A stretch of DNA of 64,000 nucleotides from Episyrphus balteatus (taxonomy: Eukaryota > Arthropoda > Insecta > Diptera > Syrphidae). Shown here one piece after another: positions 44,701 to 56,264 of the stretch (position 1 is the stretch's first letter; each line of letters opens with the position of its first letter). The notes beneath the pieces are model-generated. The model was not told where the DNA came from and made no database searches. It worked only from the letters and a program-made list of their open reading frames with translations. The position numbers were made by a program, and so were the translations under genes. The DNA lies in contig NC_079137.1 in the NCBI RefSeq assembly GCF_945859705.1, positions 53,228,552 to 53,292,551 of the forward strand. The letters are read 5' to 3'.

Positions 44701-47700
44701 ATATTCCTTAAATTAATTAATTTTTGTATAAAAGATTCACCCATGGAATACATTGGAACCTCGAACACATACTTCGCCAGTATTTTGGCTAGCGAAATAC
44801 TCCATTTCTGGAACGTCTACAAGCTTTTTTTAAAAATTTTTAAAATATACATCAAATAATTTAATTCCTTGGTTTAAATAAGAAAAGTCTATTTTTACTT
44901 TGACAGCATTACAGGAAACTGGTGGTCCAACATGTTCCGGCACAAAATCACCTTGAACAGTTAAAGTTATTGCTCCAGTACATTCAGTTTGGCCATAGCC
45001 TTCTACAACGAGGCATCCTAAGGCACAACGTATAAACGTCAGTACATTTCCAGCTAAAGGTGCTGATCCGACAACCATTAATCGAAGATTTCCTCCGAAA
45101 GCTTTAAAAAAAATATAGAAAAATCATGAAAAGTCTATCTTTTTGTCAGTCTTTGAAAAATTTCAAACCTTGGTGAACTTTTTTAAAAACTATCTTATCC
45201 CAAAATCCATTCCTCCTCATTACTCCTCTGCGAATTTCAGCTTCTTTGGAATTCAAAGCCATTCGAAATAGTGTTCGCTTAATTGACGAATTTGCTAGAT
45301 CCACTTGAATCTTATCATAAACTCTGTTAAGAAGTCTTGGAACCGCAGGCATAACTGTTGGCTTCAAGGCTTTCAGATCATTCGTTAATTCTCTTATATC
45401 ACCCGAATAGAATCCAACAGCTCCACCAACATAATAGATTCCATTTTCACAGCACCTTTCGAACATGTGGGCAAGTGGCAAGAATGAAATCATGACATCT
45501 CCAGCTCGGATTTTGTGATCACCTTTTGGAAATATATGAAAACATAAAAGGTTTAAAAAGTATTTAAGCAAAAAAAACTCCACCATTGATGCCAGACCCC
45601 CTAACTTACCAAGTTGCAATATTACTGAACACACTCCAGCCACAACATTTCCATGTGTCAACATAACACCTTTTGGATTTCCCGTTGTACCCGATGTATA
45701 ACAAATTGTGCATAGATCTTCGGGTGCTGGTGGCACTTCCAAATGACCGCCTTTTGCACCTAATTTCTCAACTTCATCGAATGTAAGTATCTGAACACCA
45801 CGACTTCTAGCTCGTTCCATAGTCTTTTGTTTGACAGCCTTAATAGCTACCAATATTTTCATAGCTCTCGGAGCCTTTTCTAATAACATATTTGCCTTGG
45901 CATCGTCTTCTACAACTATAATTTGCATTTCTGTTTGACGGATAATAAAAGCACATGCATCTGGTCCAAGGGTATCATATAAAGGAACTACCACCAGCGA
46001 GTACGAATAACATCCCTGCTCGAAAAGTATCCATTCGGGACGATTCAATGAGTAAATACCAATTAGTTGTTTTGGTTTAATGCCTAATGAGATCATCCCG
46101 GAACCGAAGTTTTTGGCTCGCAATAGAGCTTCGTCATAATTCATCCACTGAAAAGAAACGAACAATATTAATTAGAGTTGGTTTTTTGGTTTTGAGGAAA
46201 ATAATAAAATTACCTGATAAGGTGATGATAGTGTTTCGCGCCATCCAAGACATGGCCCATTGTTTGATGCGTATGCTCCCTCGCGGAAAGTCTGATAAAG
46301 AGTTCGAACATTTTCCGTAATATAACTTACGAATTTGCCGTTTTTTGATTCTTTATAGAATTTCGAAACGTGAATTTGATCAGGACCCTGTAATGAAAAC
46401 GTAAAATATTAAATATCCAAATGGAACAAAAGTGCATAACATGATAGGGGGATGCATGCCATCAGCCAACGATACAGCATGATTTTGTGCAAACATTGTG
46501 TGGGATTTTTATTTTATTTTTTGCTTGATATGATTCACAGAATTATGTTTTGAAACTGGCCTTAAATATCATTGTAAATATCCCTGTACGATAGTGTTTT
46601 AATACACTGTTTTTGGAAAACTCAACTGCAGAGTAAAGCGTTTTTAAGGTTAAGGTTTTGTATTGAATTCCTGTTGTAATTTGTAAAATTTATATCCGTA
46701 GATGAATAAATAAATATGTAAATAAATAAATAAAATCGTTTGAAATTTTTTTCTCGGCCAATTTTTAAACGTTCAACCGTGGATTTGAAACAAATGAGAG
46801 AAAATGTGAAAAAATATTTATTCAAATTCTTTACTAGGTTTTTCTTTTTATAAACCAAATGTTTTACATAATCATTTGAAAGGTCTGGATTTATTTTTGA
46901 GGTATTTAGAATAGTCAATTAAATTCAAATTAGTTGGTAATTTTCGCAATTTCTGAAATTTCAAAATATGTATGTATCTTTTTTGTCCCTATATACAAAT
47001 TTTGGGCCATATTGAAAAAATTAAATATATGCCGTTTTAAAAGTTCTAAATAACGTAGCAGGTTCATTTTGTTACTTCGCACAGTATCTAATATTATGTA
47101 TTTTTTCTTGTACGAGTACTTTTGTTTCGTTTTTAATAATCCATAAAATAAAAATACCTTGCATCATAAGGTTAGGTATTAGGTTAGGTTATATGGGCTG
47201 ACAGTTGATTTTGTTACCGTCACACTTAGATCAATGTAGATCCCTTGTGATACCCTGAAGTATTGTAACTTCATGAAAAAGTGTTAACCTATGAATGCTA
47301 TGGTTGTTCAAGCCATTTGGAGGACTTGACAAAGTTCAGTAGGCTATTGCCTGAGAGTTCCGATAGTTCTTCTAATTCATTAAAGAAGTAGTTTCCTAAG
47401 AACTTTTTTCTAGTGCGACAGAGTGCTGGGCAGTGACAGAGGAAGTGAACAGTGTTCTCCTGTTCGTCCTCATTACCGCAGCCTCTGCATAGATCATCCG
47501 TACTAAGCCCCATTTTCTTTTTGTGGTATCCTAGTAGGTTATGTCCCGTTAAGACGCCTACTAGGGATCTTAAGGAAGGTTTACTAAGTAGTAAGATCTT
47601 ATTTGATTTTTTCTTGTCGAAGTTCGAACACATCACTGTGGCCGGGAACCCAGCAGAGTCTTACATTATGCTGCATACCAAGAACCCTAAGCTCTTCGCG

Positions 47701-50700
47701 ACAGCAAGAAACAAGCTTTGACTTGATTAAGGTGGCAGAAATCGCTTTTATTGCCGCTTGGCTATCAATGAAAAAGGTGATGTCAGCAGGTAATATCGCC
47801 ATCATGGATATTTGTTTAGCAGCATTTTTCACTGCCAATATCTCGGCTTGGAAGACACTGCTGTGATCGGGGAGCCTGAAAGAACTGGCAAGGTTAAGGT
47901 TTTCTGAGTAAAAACCTGCACCAACTCCAGTGTTCATTTTCGAACCATCAGTAAAGATGGCGATAGTCGACTCATTTGAGAAAGGTACACTGTTTTCCCA
48001 ATCATGTCTGTTAGGGAAACTGACATTAAAAGACTTATTGAAGTCTAAGTAAGGGGTCATGTAATCTGTACTTACGTTGTTGCCAACGTAGTTAGAAAGG
48101 ATCGTAGTATGGCCGTTTTGACTAGTATTCCAAATGTTGGTTTGACTGAGTCCTAGGGCGCTGTTTGCTGCTAATTCTTGTACAAATAGATCTAAGGGAG
48201 TGAGATTAAGGATTGCTTCCAGACCTGTGGTTGGAGTGGACCTCATCACCCCCGTAGTGCTAATGCATGCTGCTCTTTGTACTTTGGTTAGGGTCTTCAA
48301 GTTCGTGGATATCTCCAGAGCTTTTGCCACCAGACTAAGCTGCCATAAGTCAGAATGGGTCTGACAATGGCGGTATGCATCCACATGATTATTTTGGGAT
48401 TTGGTCCCCAGTTTCTGCCAAGAATTCTATTACATGAGTAAAGTGCAAACGTGGCTTTCTTATATCTTTCTTGAATTTTTGGACCCCAGTTAAGTTTCTT
48501 AACCAAGATCACTCCGAGATATTTCGCTTTATCCGAAATCTTAAGTGGGGTACCATCAATTTTTGGCACTGCAAAAGGAGGAATTTTCCTTCTGTTTGTG
48601 AAAAGTACCAGTTCTGTTTTAAGGGGGTAACCTTGCATTAATTTCTATTTTTAACTATAATTAGTTATTTTCATGTACCTATTTTAAAATGTTTACTAAA
48701 AAGTATTAAATGAAAGACTCTGGATAGTACTTTAGAAAGTGCATAATAAATGTAAGTTGTTTTTTAGAATTACTAAATACCAAAGATAAATGACGTTAAT
48801 GCGGATAAGAATTGCAAGGCAAAGTTTTTAGGCTGCACCAGTTATTCTGGATTAGTACGATGCATTTAGACTTTGGCTGGGAAAAAATTTCTACGTTGGT
48901 AAAGCATTCGCTTTTTGATCCAGGAGTTGTAGGATCGATCCCCAGTGGCTGACAATTTTTTCTTTTTTTTTTTTTAATTGATGTTTTTTTTTTTGTAACT
49001 ATAACCACTTTAAACTAACGATGTTCTACTTTGATTTTAAAATTTTCGTCTTCAACGCAAAATCATTCCGAAAAATAGTTGGTGGTTTTCTTGATTTTAA
49101 GTTGTTTTTTCCCGCAACTTTTGATAGAGAATTTGTTCACAATTACTACACAATAGGTAAAGCTGTGTAGATTTGTTAAATCTTGAAATATAACATTTTA
49201 AAAGATGGAATTTTTTTCCAAATTTTTTGAAATTGTAGTTTTAGTAGTTTATCATATCTCATGAAAAAAATTAATGGATGAAATTGCGAAGGAGACAATT
49301 TCGTTCACCCATGACGTTTGGCAAGAGCATTTCCTCCTCACGCGCATCATTATGCCAATTGCATGACAGACATTTCAGTTTACGGTTTGAGGCAAATCTT
49401 GTTGGCTCCTTCTTTACCTTCCCCCCTGATTTCGATTTATAATGTTAATTTATAAAATAAAGAGATTTCAAATGCGATCAATTTATAATTCTGATAAAAT
49501 TAAGGTCCCCTTTCTAACGAACACCGAATTTTATTTTGATTTGTTAATTCTAAATTGTCAAAATGATTCTGTTGTATTGGAATTTCTTCGTTTATAAGCA
49601 AAACACATAGTAACAAAATTTGTTCAAGTCTATTTTATCAATGACAATTAAAATTAAATTTATTTCTTTACCATAAAATGTTTGTTATAGTATTCAAAAT
49701 CAAAAGATTATTTTTCTTTTAGTTCACATATACAAATCGTCATTTAAATGTCAATATTCCAAATTCCAAAACAACAATTAAATAAGAAAATGCAACCCGA
49801 ATTTTCTATTATAAGAAAATATTTTTGGCACTCCAAAAAATTTTAAAAATTTTTCTGATAAAATTTTATTGTTGCTCCATTTTACCAAATGTTTGTTTTC
49901 AAATTGCAATGATATGGCATTTGGGTGATGATGAGTGAAAAAGAGAGTGCTGTGTTTACTAAAAACACTGACTGATATTTCCGACACTCATTTTATACAC
50001 ATATTTACAATATATGGCGGTTTTATCACACAGAATCTAAATACTTATTGAAAGTCAAATCATTTTCAAATATGCAGAATTTTTAAACATTTGCATATTT
50101 TAAACTGTTTATATCTCAAAAAAAATTAAAGAGATGAAGTCTGACGAGGTCAGTCAAGTGCTGAGTTTATGAACTAAAAAGAAAGCAAAAAAAAAATATC
50201 TAAATCCATAAATAAAACTAATTCACTCGGCTCTTCTGTCGTCCATTATAGACACGAATTTGATTCGGGACAAAATTTGTTCTGCAAGCGTTTCAAACAT
50301 TAAAAAGATATAAGATAGAATATTTTTTTTTTTGTATTTCAAAAACCACGCACGAAAAAGTACTCTCTATTAATATACTCAACTTTTTAAACACAGAGAT
50401 ACACTCAATTGAGTTTGGTCCAGTTTTGTGTGTGTTATGAATAAAATTTTACGTAATAACATTTATTTGCATGACGATTTGTTGCAATTTGAAAAATTTT
50501 AAATCAATAAAAACTGTTTTAAAGCTTCAAGAGGCCAAAAATCACTTTAAAAATTAAGTGCTTTTATTTACTTTTCAATTCCATTTCTCAAATGGGCCAT
50601 TAAAATTTTTTCGTTTTGTTTGTTTTTTTATTTGTTAGAAATAGCTTGAATATTGAAAATGACGACTGTTTGGTGTTTTTTTTTTTATTTTAATTTCATA

Positions 50701-53700
50701 TCCATGAAAATCTCTTTCAGAAAAAAAAATATGTATTTTTGTTAATATAGAAGTCAATGTCAATGTTAAGTAAAAATAAATTCCATGTTGTCATTAGTAT
50801 TTTTTTTTGTGTTTAATTTGGTTTTTCTTTATTTATTTATATCCAGCCAAACTTAACATGTGGTACGGAAACAAAGGAAATGCTTACACATAATAAATAT
50901 TTAATGAAAATGCATTATTTAGTTTGTGAAGTTCATTTCAAAAGATTTTTAATTTTGAAAATTATTGTTATTTTCAAATTTTTTTTGTTTTGTGTTAAAA
51001 TTGATATATATTAGAGATGGAAATCGAAACTCTTTAGAATCGGCCCAAATAACTCTTATAATTTTTTCTTCAAACACGTTTTCCATCGTAGATTTTATTC
51101 TACATACAATAAAATTACACTAGTTTACAAGGGTTTTGCTGCCGTATACTTGTCTGAAGGTTTTCGATATGTGTAACTAGAATCCGAAGTCAGAAAAAAT
51201 TGATCAGCTGATCCTGTTTTATAAATATTGCTGTTATAAAGTAGGTACAAAAAACGTTTTTGACTAATTTGGACGTCATTCTTTTATGTAAGGAAAATTG
51301 TTTAAATCGTAAAAGTTTAGAAAGAAGGAAAACTGTTCTTATAGAAATCGTTAAGTTTTATGTTTAAAAAAATAAAAAAATTTGGAAACTCTTACTGTAA
51401 AACCCTTAAAAAATATAATACCTACAATGGAGACCTATTTTTGGCATCGCAAAGATAAAATTAAAAAGATTGAACGAAGATTAAGGGCACCTTTGTCCTT
51501 CAAATGAAGTAGGGTTTAAAATATTGACACCTTTAAAATAAACAAGATAAGTAGAATAACGGTAAAATCAGGAACCCTTCGTCCATCAAAGAGAATAGAA
51601 CGATAAACAGAAGTACTTTTGCGGGAGTAAAATGAATTGAACGAAAATATTTTAGCAGCTTCGTGCTTATAAAAGAATAGGGGGAAGTGGTCACCCTTCG
51701 TACACGGTCACCCTTCGTACAGTGAGCATAAAACAAAAACTAAAGGGTATTCAAACACGTGCTTACTAGTGTGCATAGACATAGTAGGCGCCGAGCTGCT
51801 AGATAAATTTTGAATCCTAAGTGCAACGGATTCGGTCGCCACAAGACTTTTAGTGTTTTTTAGTGCTCTGAGTAATTTTTTTATGTACATTTGATGTCAT
51901 GTTGTGTTTAAGTTAAGTATGTTTTTGGCTAAACAGTAATGAAGAATTGTTGTTTAAAGTGTTAAATTTGTGTTTTAATTATAAATATTGCAAAATCTCA
52001 GTACATTTTTTCAAAAATCGATTTTTCTGCATTTTGTACAGCTTGGGGAGCATTCGTACAGTCAAACATGGGGCACATTCGTACGCATACGTATGCCAGT
52101 AAATTTTCTTGAGCAGATAACAATCAAAACACAGAGTTACAGTTCTATTGAAATAAAATTTAAACCTCTATAAAAAGTTTTTCGCATTCTATAGTAAATT
52201 AAGGTTGGTATTTTTATATATATGTAAATAATACTTTGTTTCAGAATCGTCGAATCGCGAAAAAAGTTTTTTATTTGTTTTTGTTTTTTTCTCAGTCAAG
52301 TTCAATTAATTAATAAATTAATAAGTAATTAAATGTTTTAAAACTCATATTTGGCATGACAAACCAAAAGTTAGTCAAATTAACGTTTTAAATATCCTGT
52401 ACGAATGTATCCCACGGGTGGGGATCATTCGTACAAAAATCTAATCCCAGTAAAATGGCTAAAACTATTTAAGCCTTTGACGTGTCAAATTTTTTTGTAA
52501 AGTGTAATAATATACATATTACAAATAAAGTCCATTTTCTCGAAGCTGGTGTGAGTAAATAAATAACTAAAAAAAAATAAGTAAAAACCGTACGAAGGGT
52601 GACCACTTCCCCCTAAGCCCAAAAAAATGTGCACCTTTGCGGACGCCATGCAAATGGCAAATCAACCAAAGATTTAAGGAACCTTCGTCTTTCAAAAAGT
52701 TTAGGACTAAAAATAGGGGCGCTTTTGCAAAAGTAAAATAGATTGAATGTAAAAATGAATTGAATGCGCTTACATATCGTCGCCCTAGTATTGGAGTGCC
52801 GTATACGCCAAATTGCATTTTTTGAACTAGGTATGCAGTCGTATGTTTTCGAAGTTGCTCTTTTCAAATCTGCTATCCGTTTTTTTCTATCTTTTTTCGT
52901 TGCCGAGATATTCACTATTGTTTTGACAAAAGAAATTTTGGCATTTACGTCAAATTTGTCATGCAATGCAAGAAAATTTTGAGAATTGTTTTGACGTACG
53001 TTTTGTTTTTTTTTTTTTGACATACGTGTACATGAATAAAAGAAACTTCTGATTTTCATGGCGTATACGGCAAACTCATTTTGGACAAAAATTTAAATAT
53101 TTTGACAACTAGACGAATTGCAGATGTCCAATAACATGTATATAAAAGACACATTTTAATTATATATCATACTAAAATATCAAAAAATACCAGCGGTTAG
53201 TTCTTTCGCAATTATCTTCCGAACATTTAAATGCGGTTTCCCAAAAATGTAAAAATGGCGTATACGGCACTTCAATACTAGGGCGACGATATGTCTTTCA
53301 AATGAAGTAGGATTCAAAAAAAGGGACGGGTTTGTCTTTGAAAAGAAGTTGCCTACAAAATAAGCCTTTGTAAAAGGCAAAATAAATAGAACAACGATCG
53401 GGGTGTCTATAGTAAGAATTCGGTAACGGCCCAGATGTAAATTTATGTTTACGCTATTCTAGTCAATTATTTGGATTTCAAAGGTGAAATATGTATATTT
53501 AAAATATTGCAATGCAGCCGAAAAATGTATCTGCAATAAGTTTTCTTTGTTTTTAACTTTAGTTGACTAATCGCTTTGGTAAACATATACAAATTGTATA
53601 CAGAACAGTTAAATTTAAACACAACATTTGTTTATAGAATATAGTACGAGTATTTATAAATCAAAAAGAAAAAGTAGCACTAGTCATATTTTAATGTAGC

Positions 53701-56264
53701 CTCTTAAATTATTTTAATGAAAACAAATATATTGAAACATTTTAAGAAATTGGTTGGGACCTGCAGAGTATGTACGATAAATAACAAAGTAATTGTGTAA
53801 ACAGAATTGCTTAAGCTATAAGAATGTTGATGATTTTGTTTTAATGCAAACAAAATAGACTAAGTGGTCACTGGGGTGTATGAGTGTTTTTTTTTTTTTT
53901 TTAATTTAAATTAAAATATTTAATTTATTAGAATTAAAAAAAATTATTTACCTATCTTAAGATTTATTTAGTATACACCAAAAAGGGAGTCTTTAAAATA
54001 CGAAACATATGTTTCGTATTTCATATATTTATTCATACCAAATGCACTTTTGTATCATTACAGGGTAGTAAATGCTTTTACTATAAAAATTGCATATGAA
54101 ACATGGAATATACTTGTCAGTTCTTTAGTCAAAGTATAAATGAATGCACATTTTCTTCCAAATGCTATGTCGGGTTAACCTCAAATGCGTCCTTTACCTT
54201 AAGGGCCTTCTTCTTTCGCAATTTTTTGTTCACCAATCTTCATTAGTTGAGTAAAATGATCTGCATTATAAAAATATTCACTCAAGTGGAACTAATGGCT
54301 TAAGCAAATATTAAATAAATTATTTTTGTACAAATGGCATCCTCCATGTTCATGGTAATGATAATTAATTAAAATTTTTAAATTCAAAATTCTAATAATT
54401 ATGTTTTTTTTTTTTACTTTTAGTGGTTTTCATCCAAATTTTTGCAATTAAGAATTTCAAGGACTAAACAAAAATATGAAAATTTCGAATTGCATTTTTA
54501 TTTTTAAATTAAAAACGATAAAAATTCAATGAATAAACAGGTACTAAAAAGTTACTAAAAATCTTAATGAAATTTTTATGTACGCTATAAAAAAATAAAC
54601 AAAAACATTCAATATTGATAGATGACAAAATAATCCACACGATGATATTTTCACTCATGTATTTTCACTATGTATAGAAAAAAAAGGTGCCATCAAAATT
54701 CCAAAAAGAAATTTTTATCAAATTAATAGTCAATTTAAAATAACAAAATTTATATTAATCAATCATTTAAGTAAATTTATTTTTGTACGTGTGCATTTTT
54801 TTTATTTGCCCATAAAAATGCACGAATTCAAGTTACTTACATTTTTTTTTGTAAGCAAATTTGGAAAATGTCCCGTAGGTAGGGTGTCCTGTAGGTAGGT
54901 AAGAAAAATTTAATGGATGATTCTTGAGTAAATTCTTAGACAAAAATTATTCTAAAATAACGGCCTTTCTGGCACCACACATAGCGATGGTTTAAGAAAA
55001 CACTTTCTTTGGTATGCATTTGCTCATGTTAATAATAATAATTTTTCTGTTAATATTAATAATAAAAAATTGGTAATGGTATTAATTTTTAAAATAAAAA
55101 TGTTATTCAGCGTTTAAAATAAATTGTTCTTATTTTTTAAAGATTGTTCTTTTTTTTTTGCCTATGCTAATTGGTATCAACTTTGCAGATAAACCATTGC
55201 TGTAGTACTGTAGAACATTTTTTTTTTTCTAAGAAGAATCACTCCTTAAATTTTCCTTATCTACAAAGTTCTAAGAAATATAAAAATCAATCTTCAAAGG
55301 AAAAAAAATCATCTTAAAAAAGCTCAACATCGTTATAGCCGTTTTTTTTTAACTATTTTCTTATATAAATATATAATTTAATAATTTTTCAAAACAAAAT
55401 TTTTATTAAAGTCAGTAGGTATGCCATTTTGTAGCAATACTAAAATAAAAATTTTAAAAAATCAATGTTTCGTTTGCAAAAACTTAATTTAAAAATAAAC
55501 ATCAATTTTGTTTTATTTCGGGAACGCAGACAGAGAAATCTATTTTTTTTTGTAATTTCGGGAACGCAGACAGATACAAAAATGATAGCCTACACTCGGA
55601 ATGAAGTTTTTGGGGCTTTAAAATTTTATGGAAATAAAACCATGTTTTATAGTTCCATTCAAGAAATTTGTTTTAACCAATGTATTCAGAAAACTTTTTA
55701 AAGACAACTTTTTATACAGCTATTAAATTAAACTATGCCAAATAGAAAAGAAAAACAACAAAGACAATATTAAATTGAATGGATTTTATAATGAAAAAAC
55801 GATTGCAGTAAATAGTAACAGTTCCTGCTGGATTTTCACTAATACATGACTTTATTTGATGGCACCCTTTAAAGATTTGATTTTTTTTTCATGATGACAA
55901 AAATAAAAAAAAAAACTGATATGTAATAAAAACGCATTCCATTTTTTTTCCAAGCAATTGCCTACCCTGGAATTATCGTCTAAGCTTAAGTAGTCATATC
56001 GGAGCTACATATAAATAATAAGAACAAGATAATATTAGTGAGAAATATTTTAATATAAAAGAAAAGCTGCTGCATTATGTTAGACTTAAATATTATTATA
56101 ATTTAGTTCAACCAATTTGTTGTTAAAAAATCCTTGTAATTTTTGCCAAATAACAAAAAATACAAATCAATATTGCACTTGAGTGTAATTACCTTAAGAA
56201 CATCACTTTGACTGATCATTTCAATAGGTGGCCGAATAACAGTAACTTGTCCACAACACGCCAT
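41764..56264 (-). CDS. Acsl: Long-chain acyl-CoA synthetase (ACSL1/5/6 type)
   Basis: The enzyme activates long-chain fatty acids with ATP and CoA through an acyl-AMP intermediate, feeding lipid synthesis and beta-oxidation. Coding exons, minus strand, in phase: 56264-56193, 46387-46214, 46147-45610, 45522-45169, 45101-44899, 44823-44741, 44668-44440, 42147-41974 and 41901-41764, giving 654 aa. Motifs: NRPEWILFEQGCYSYS (117-132), the AMP-binding P-loop YTSGTTGNPKG (232-242), EGYGQTECTG (413-422), HTGDVG (494-499) and the FACS-signature region LKIIDRRKHIFKLSQGEYI (507-525). The C-terminus QNGLLTPTYKTKRPQLKSYF matches the family. The first exon, MACCGQVTVIRPPIEM, has no membrane helix, unlike the anchored ACSL N-termini, so other 5' exons may supply different starts. 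The length is slightly shorter than the ~700 aa of anchored forms. Intron 1 spans 9.8 kb and is rich in transposons. Flies also have an ACSL3/4-type paralogue; the sequence fits the 1/5/6 type better. Confidence 0.93.
42148..44439 (-). other. Acsl intron between coding exons 7 and 8 (2.3 kb)
   Basis: The boundaries are gtaagt at the donor (44439) and ccaacag at the acceptor (42148). It contains a duplicated ~110-bp segment (43909-44020 and 44227-44335) and no recognised coding sequence. Confidence 0.8.
43909..44335 (+). repeat. Direct repeat of ~110 bp, two diverged copies
   Basis: The series taactgaaaacta, ggtttggttcctgag, tcaaacatt, acattccgaagtcgatatct at 43909-44020 recurs as aactgaaaacta, ggtctggtttctgag, tcaaacatt, acattccaaagtcgatatct at 44227-44335. 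Spacing is about 315 bp. It is a dispersed-repeat pair of unknown family. Confidence 0.65.
47165..48629 (-). mobile_element. 5'-truncated LOA/I-like LINE with RNase H domain
   Basis: The minus strand encodes, in order, the end of a reverse transcriptase (KTELVLFTNRRKIP, AKYLGVILVKKLNW, RPILTYGSLVW), an RNase H domain (IFTDGSKMNTGVGAGF, FQAEILAVKNA, FFIDSQAAIKAI, CWVPGHSD) and a C-terminal Cys/His segment (CRGCGNEDEQENTVHFLCHC). RNase H after the RT is typical of LOA, I and R1 clades. Two frame breaks, at about 48325 and 47620, make it a pseudogene, and part of RNase H is missing at the second. ACCTTGCAT at 47156-47164 and 48630-48638 is a likely 9-bp target duplication. The 3' end is a repeated cctaacct stretch. 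It lies in Acsl intron 1, in the same orientation as the gene. Confidence 0.88.
48870..48985 (+). mobile_element. tRNA-Lys-like SINE or tRNA pseudogene
   Basis: The segment gttggtaaagcattcgcttt, followed by ttgatccaggagttgtaggatcgatcccc, aligns with the D-arm, anticodon-loop and T-arm of tRNA-Lys(UUU). ggatcgatccc matches the pol III B-box consensus, and gttggtaaagc is the A-box/D-loop region. The acceptor and T stems do not pair properly, so it is not a functional tRNA. The following T-rich tract (48957-48976) could be a terminator. A tRNA-derived SINE is the most likely explanation, but no second copy was found in the window. Confidence 0.45.
51680..52613. mobile_element. 934-bp TA-flanked MITE with CATTCGTAC motifs
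   Basis: The ends GGGGGAAGTGGTCACCCTTC and its reverse complement form perfect terminal repeats of at least 24 bp, flanked by TA on both sides (51678-51679 and 52614-52615). That pattern fits a Tc1/mariner-type insertion. The word ttcgtac, or its complement gtacgaa, recurs inside at least six times. The interior has no transposase. It sits within an unrelated segment that repeats ccttcgt and gaattgaa words on either side. Confidence 0.8.
52777..53289. mobile_element. 513-bp TA-flanked MITE with GCCGTATACGCC motifs
   Basis: The ends TCGTCGCCCTAGTATTGGAG and (reversed) TCGTCGCCCTAGTATTGAAG continue into gccgtatacgcca, giving about 33 bp of terminal repeat with one mismatch. TA flanks both sides (52775-52776 and 53290-53291). 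A third copy of ggcgtatacggc occurs inside at about 53060. It was inserted in the same older repeat as the neighbouring MITE. Frames such as 52613-53059 cross its borders and are not genes. Confidence 0.82.
53996..54021. repeat. Perfect 26-bp palindrome
   Basis: AAATACGAAACAT is followed immediately by its exact reverse complement, ATGTTTCGTATTT. It is isolated in Acsl intron 1 and could be a dimeric protein-binding site or chance. Confidence 0.9.

Larger units (their letters stand above)
46388..56192 (-). other. Acsl intron 1 (9.8 kb), transposon-rich
   Basis: The intron is bounded by gtaatt after CTTAAG at 56192 and ttacag before GGTCCT at 46388. It contains a LINE (47165-48629), a tRNA-like SINE (48870-48985), two TIR elements (51680-52613 and 52777-53289) and a 26-bp palindrome (53996-54021). 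A 20-bp word, atttcgggaacgcagacaga, occurs twice at 55515 and 55555. The remaining long stretches (46388-47155, 48986-51679 and 53290-56192) are AT-rich with nothing recognised. Confidence 0.8.

Noticed and set aside
45146..46165. 339-codon frame as a complete short synthetase gene
   Set aside because: It merges two Acsl exons across an in-frame intron and starts inside an intron; the spliced model recovers the full family alignment.
47165..47200. Telomere-like CCTAA repeats (ttaggtattaggttaggtt)
   Set aside because: Only a few degenerate units at the 3' end of a LINE; fly telomeres do not use this repeat, and the context is an intron.
48870..48985. Functional tRNA gene
   Set aside because: Acceptor and T stems do not pair; kept only as a SINE or pseudogene candidate.
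52613..53059. 148-codon minus-strand frame
   Set aside because: It crosses the border of a MITE and shows no protein family features.
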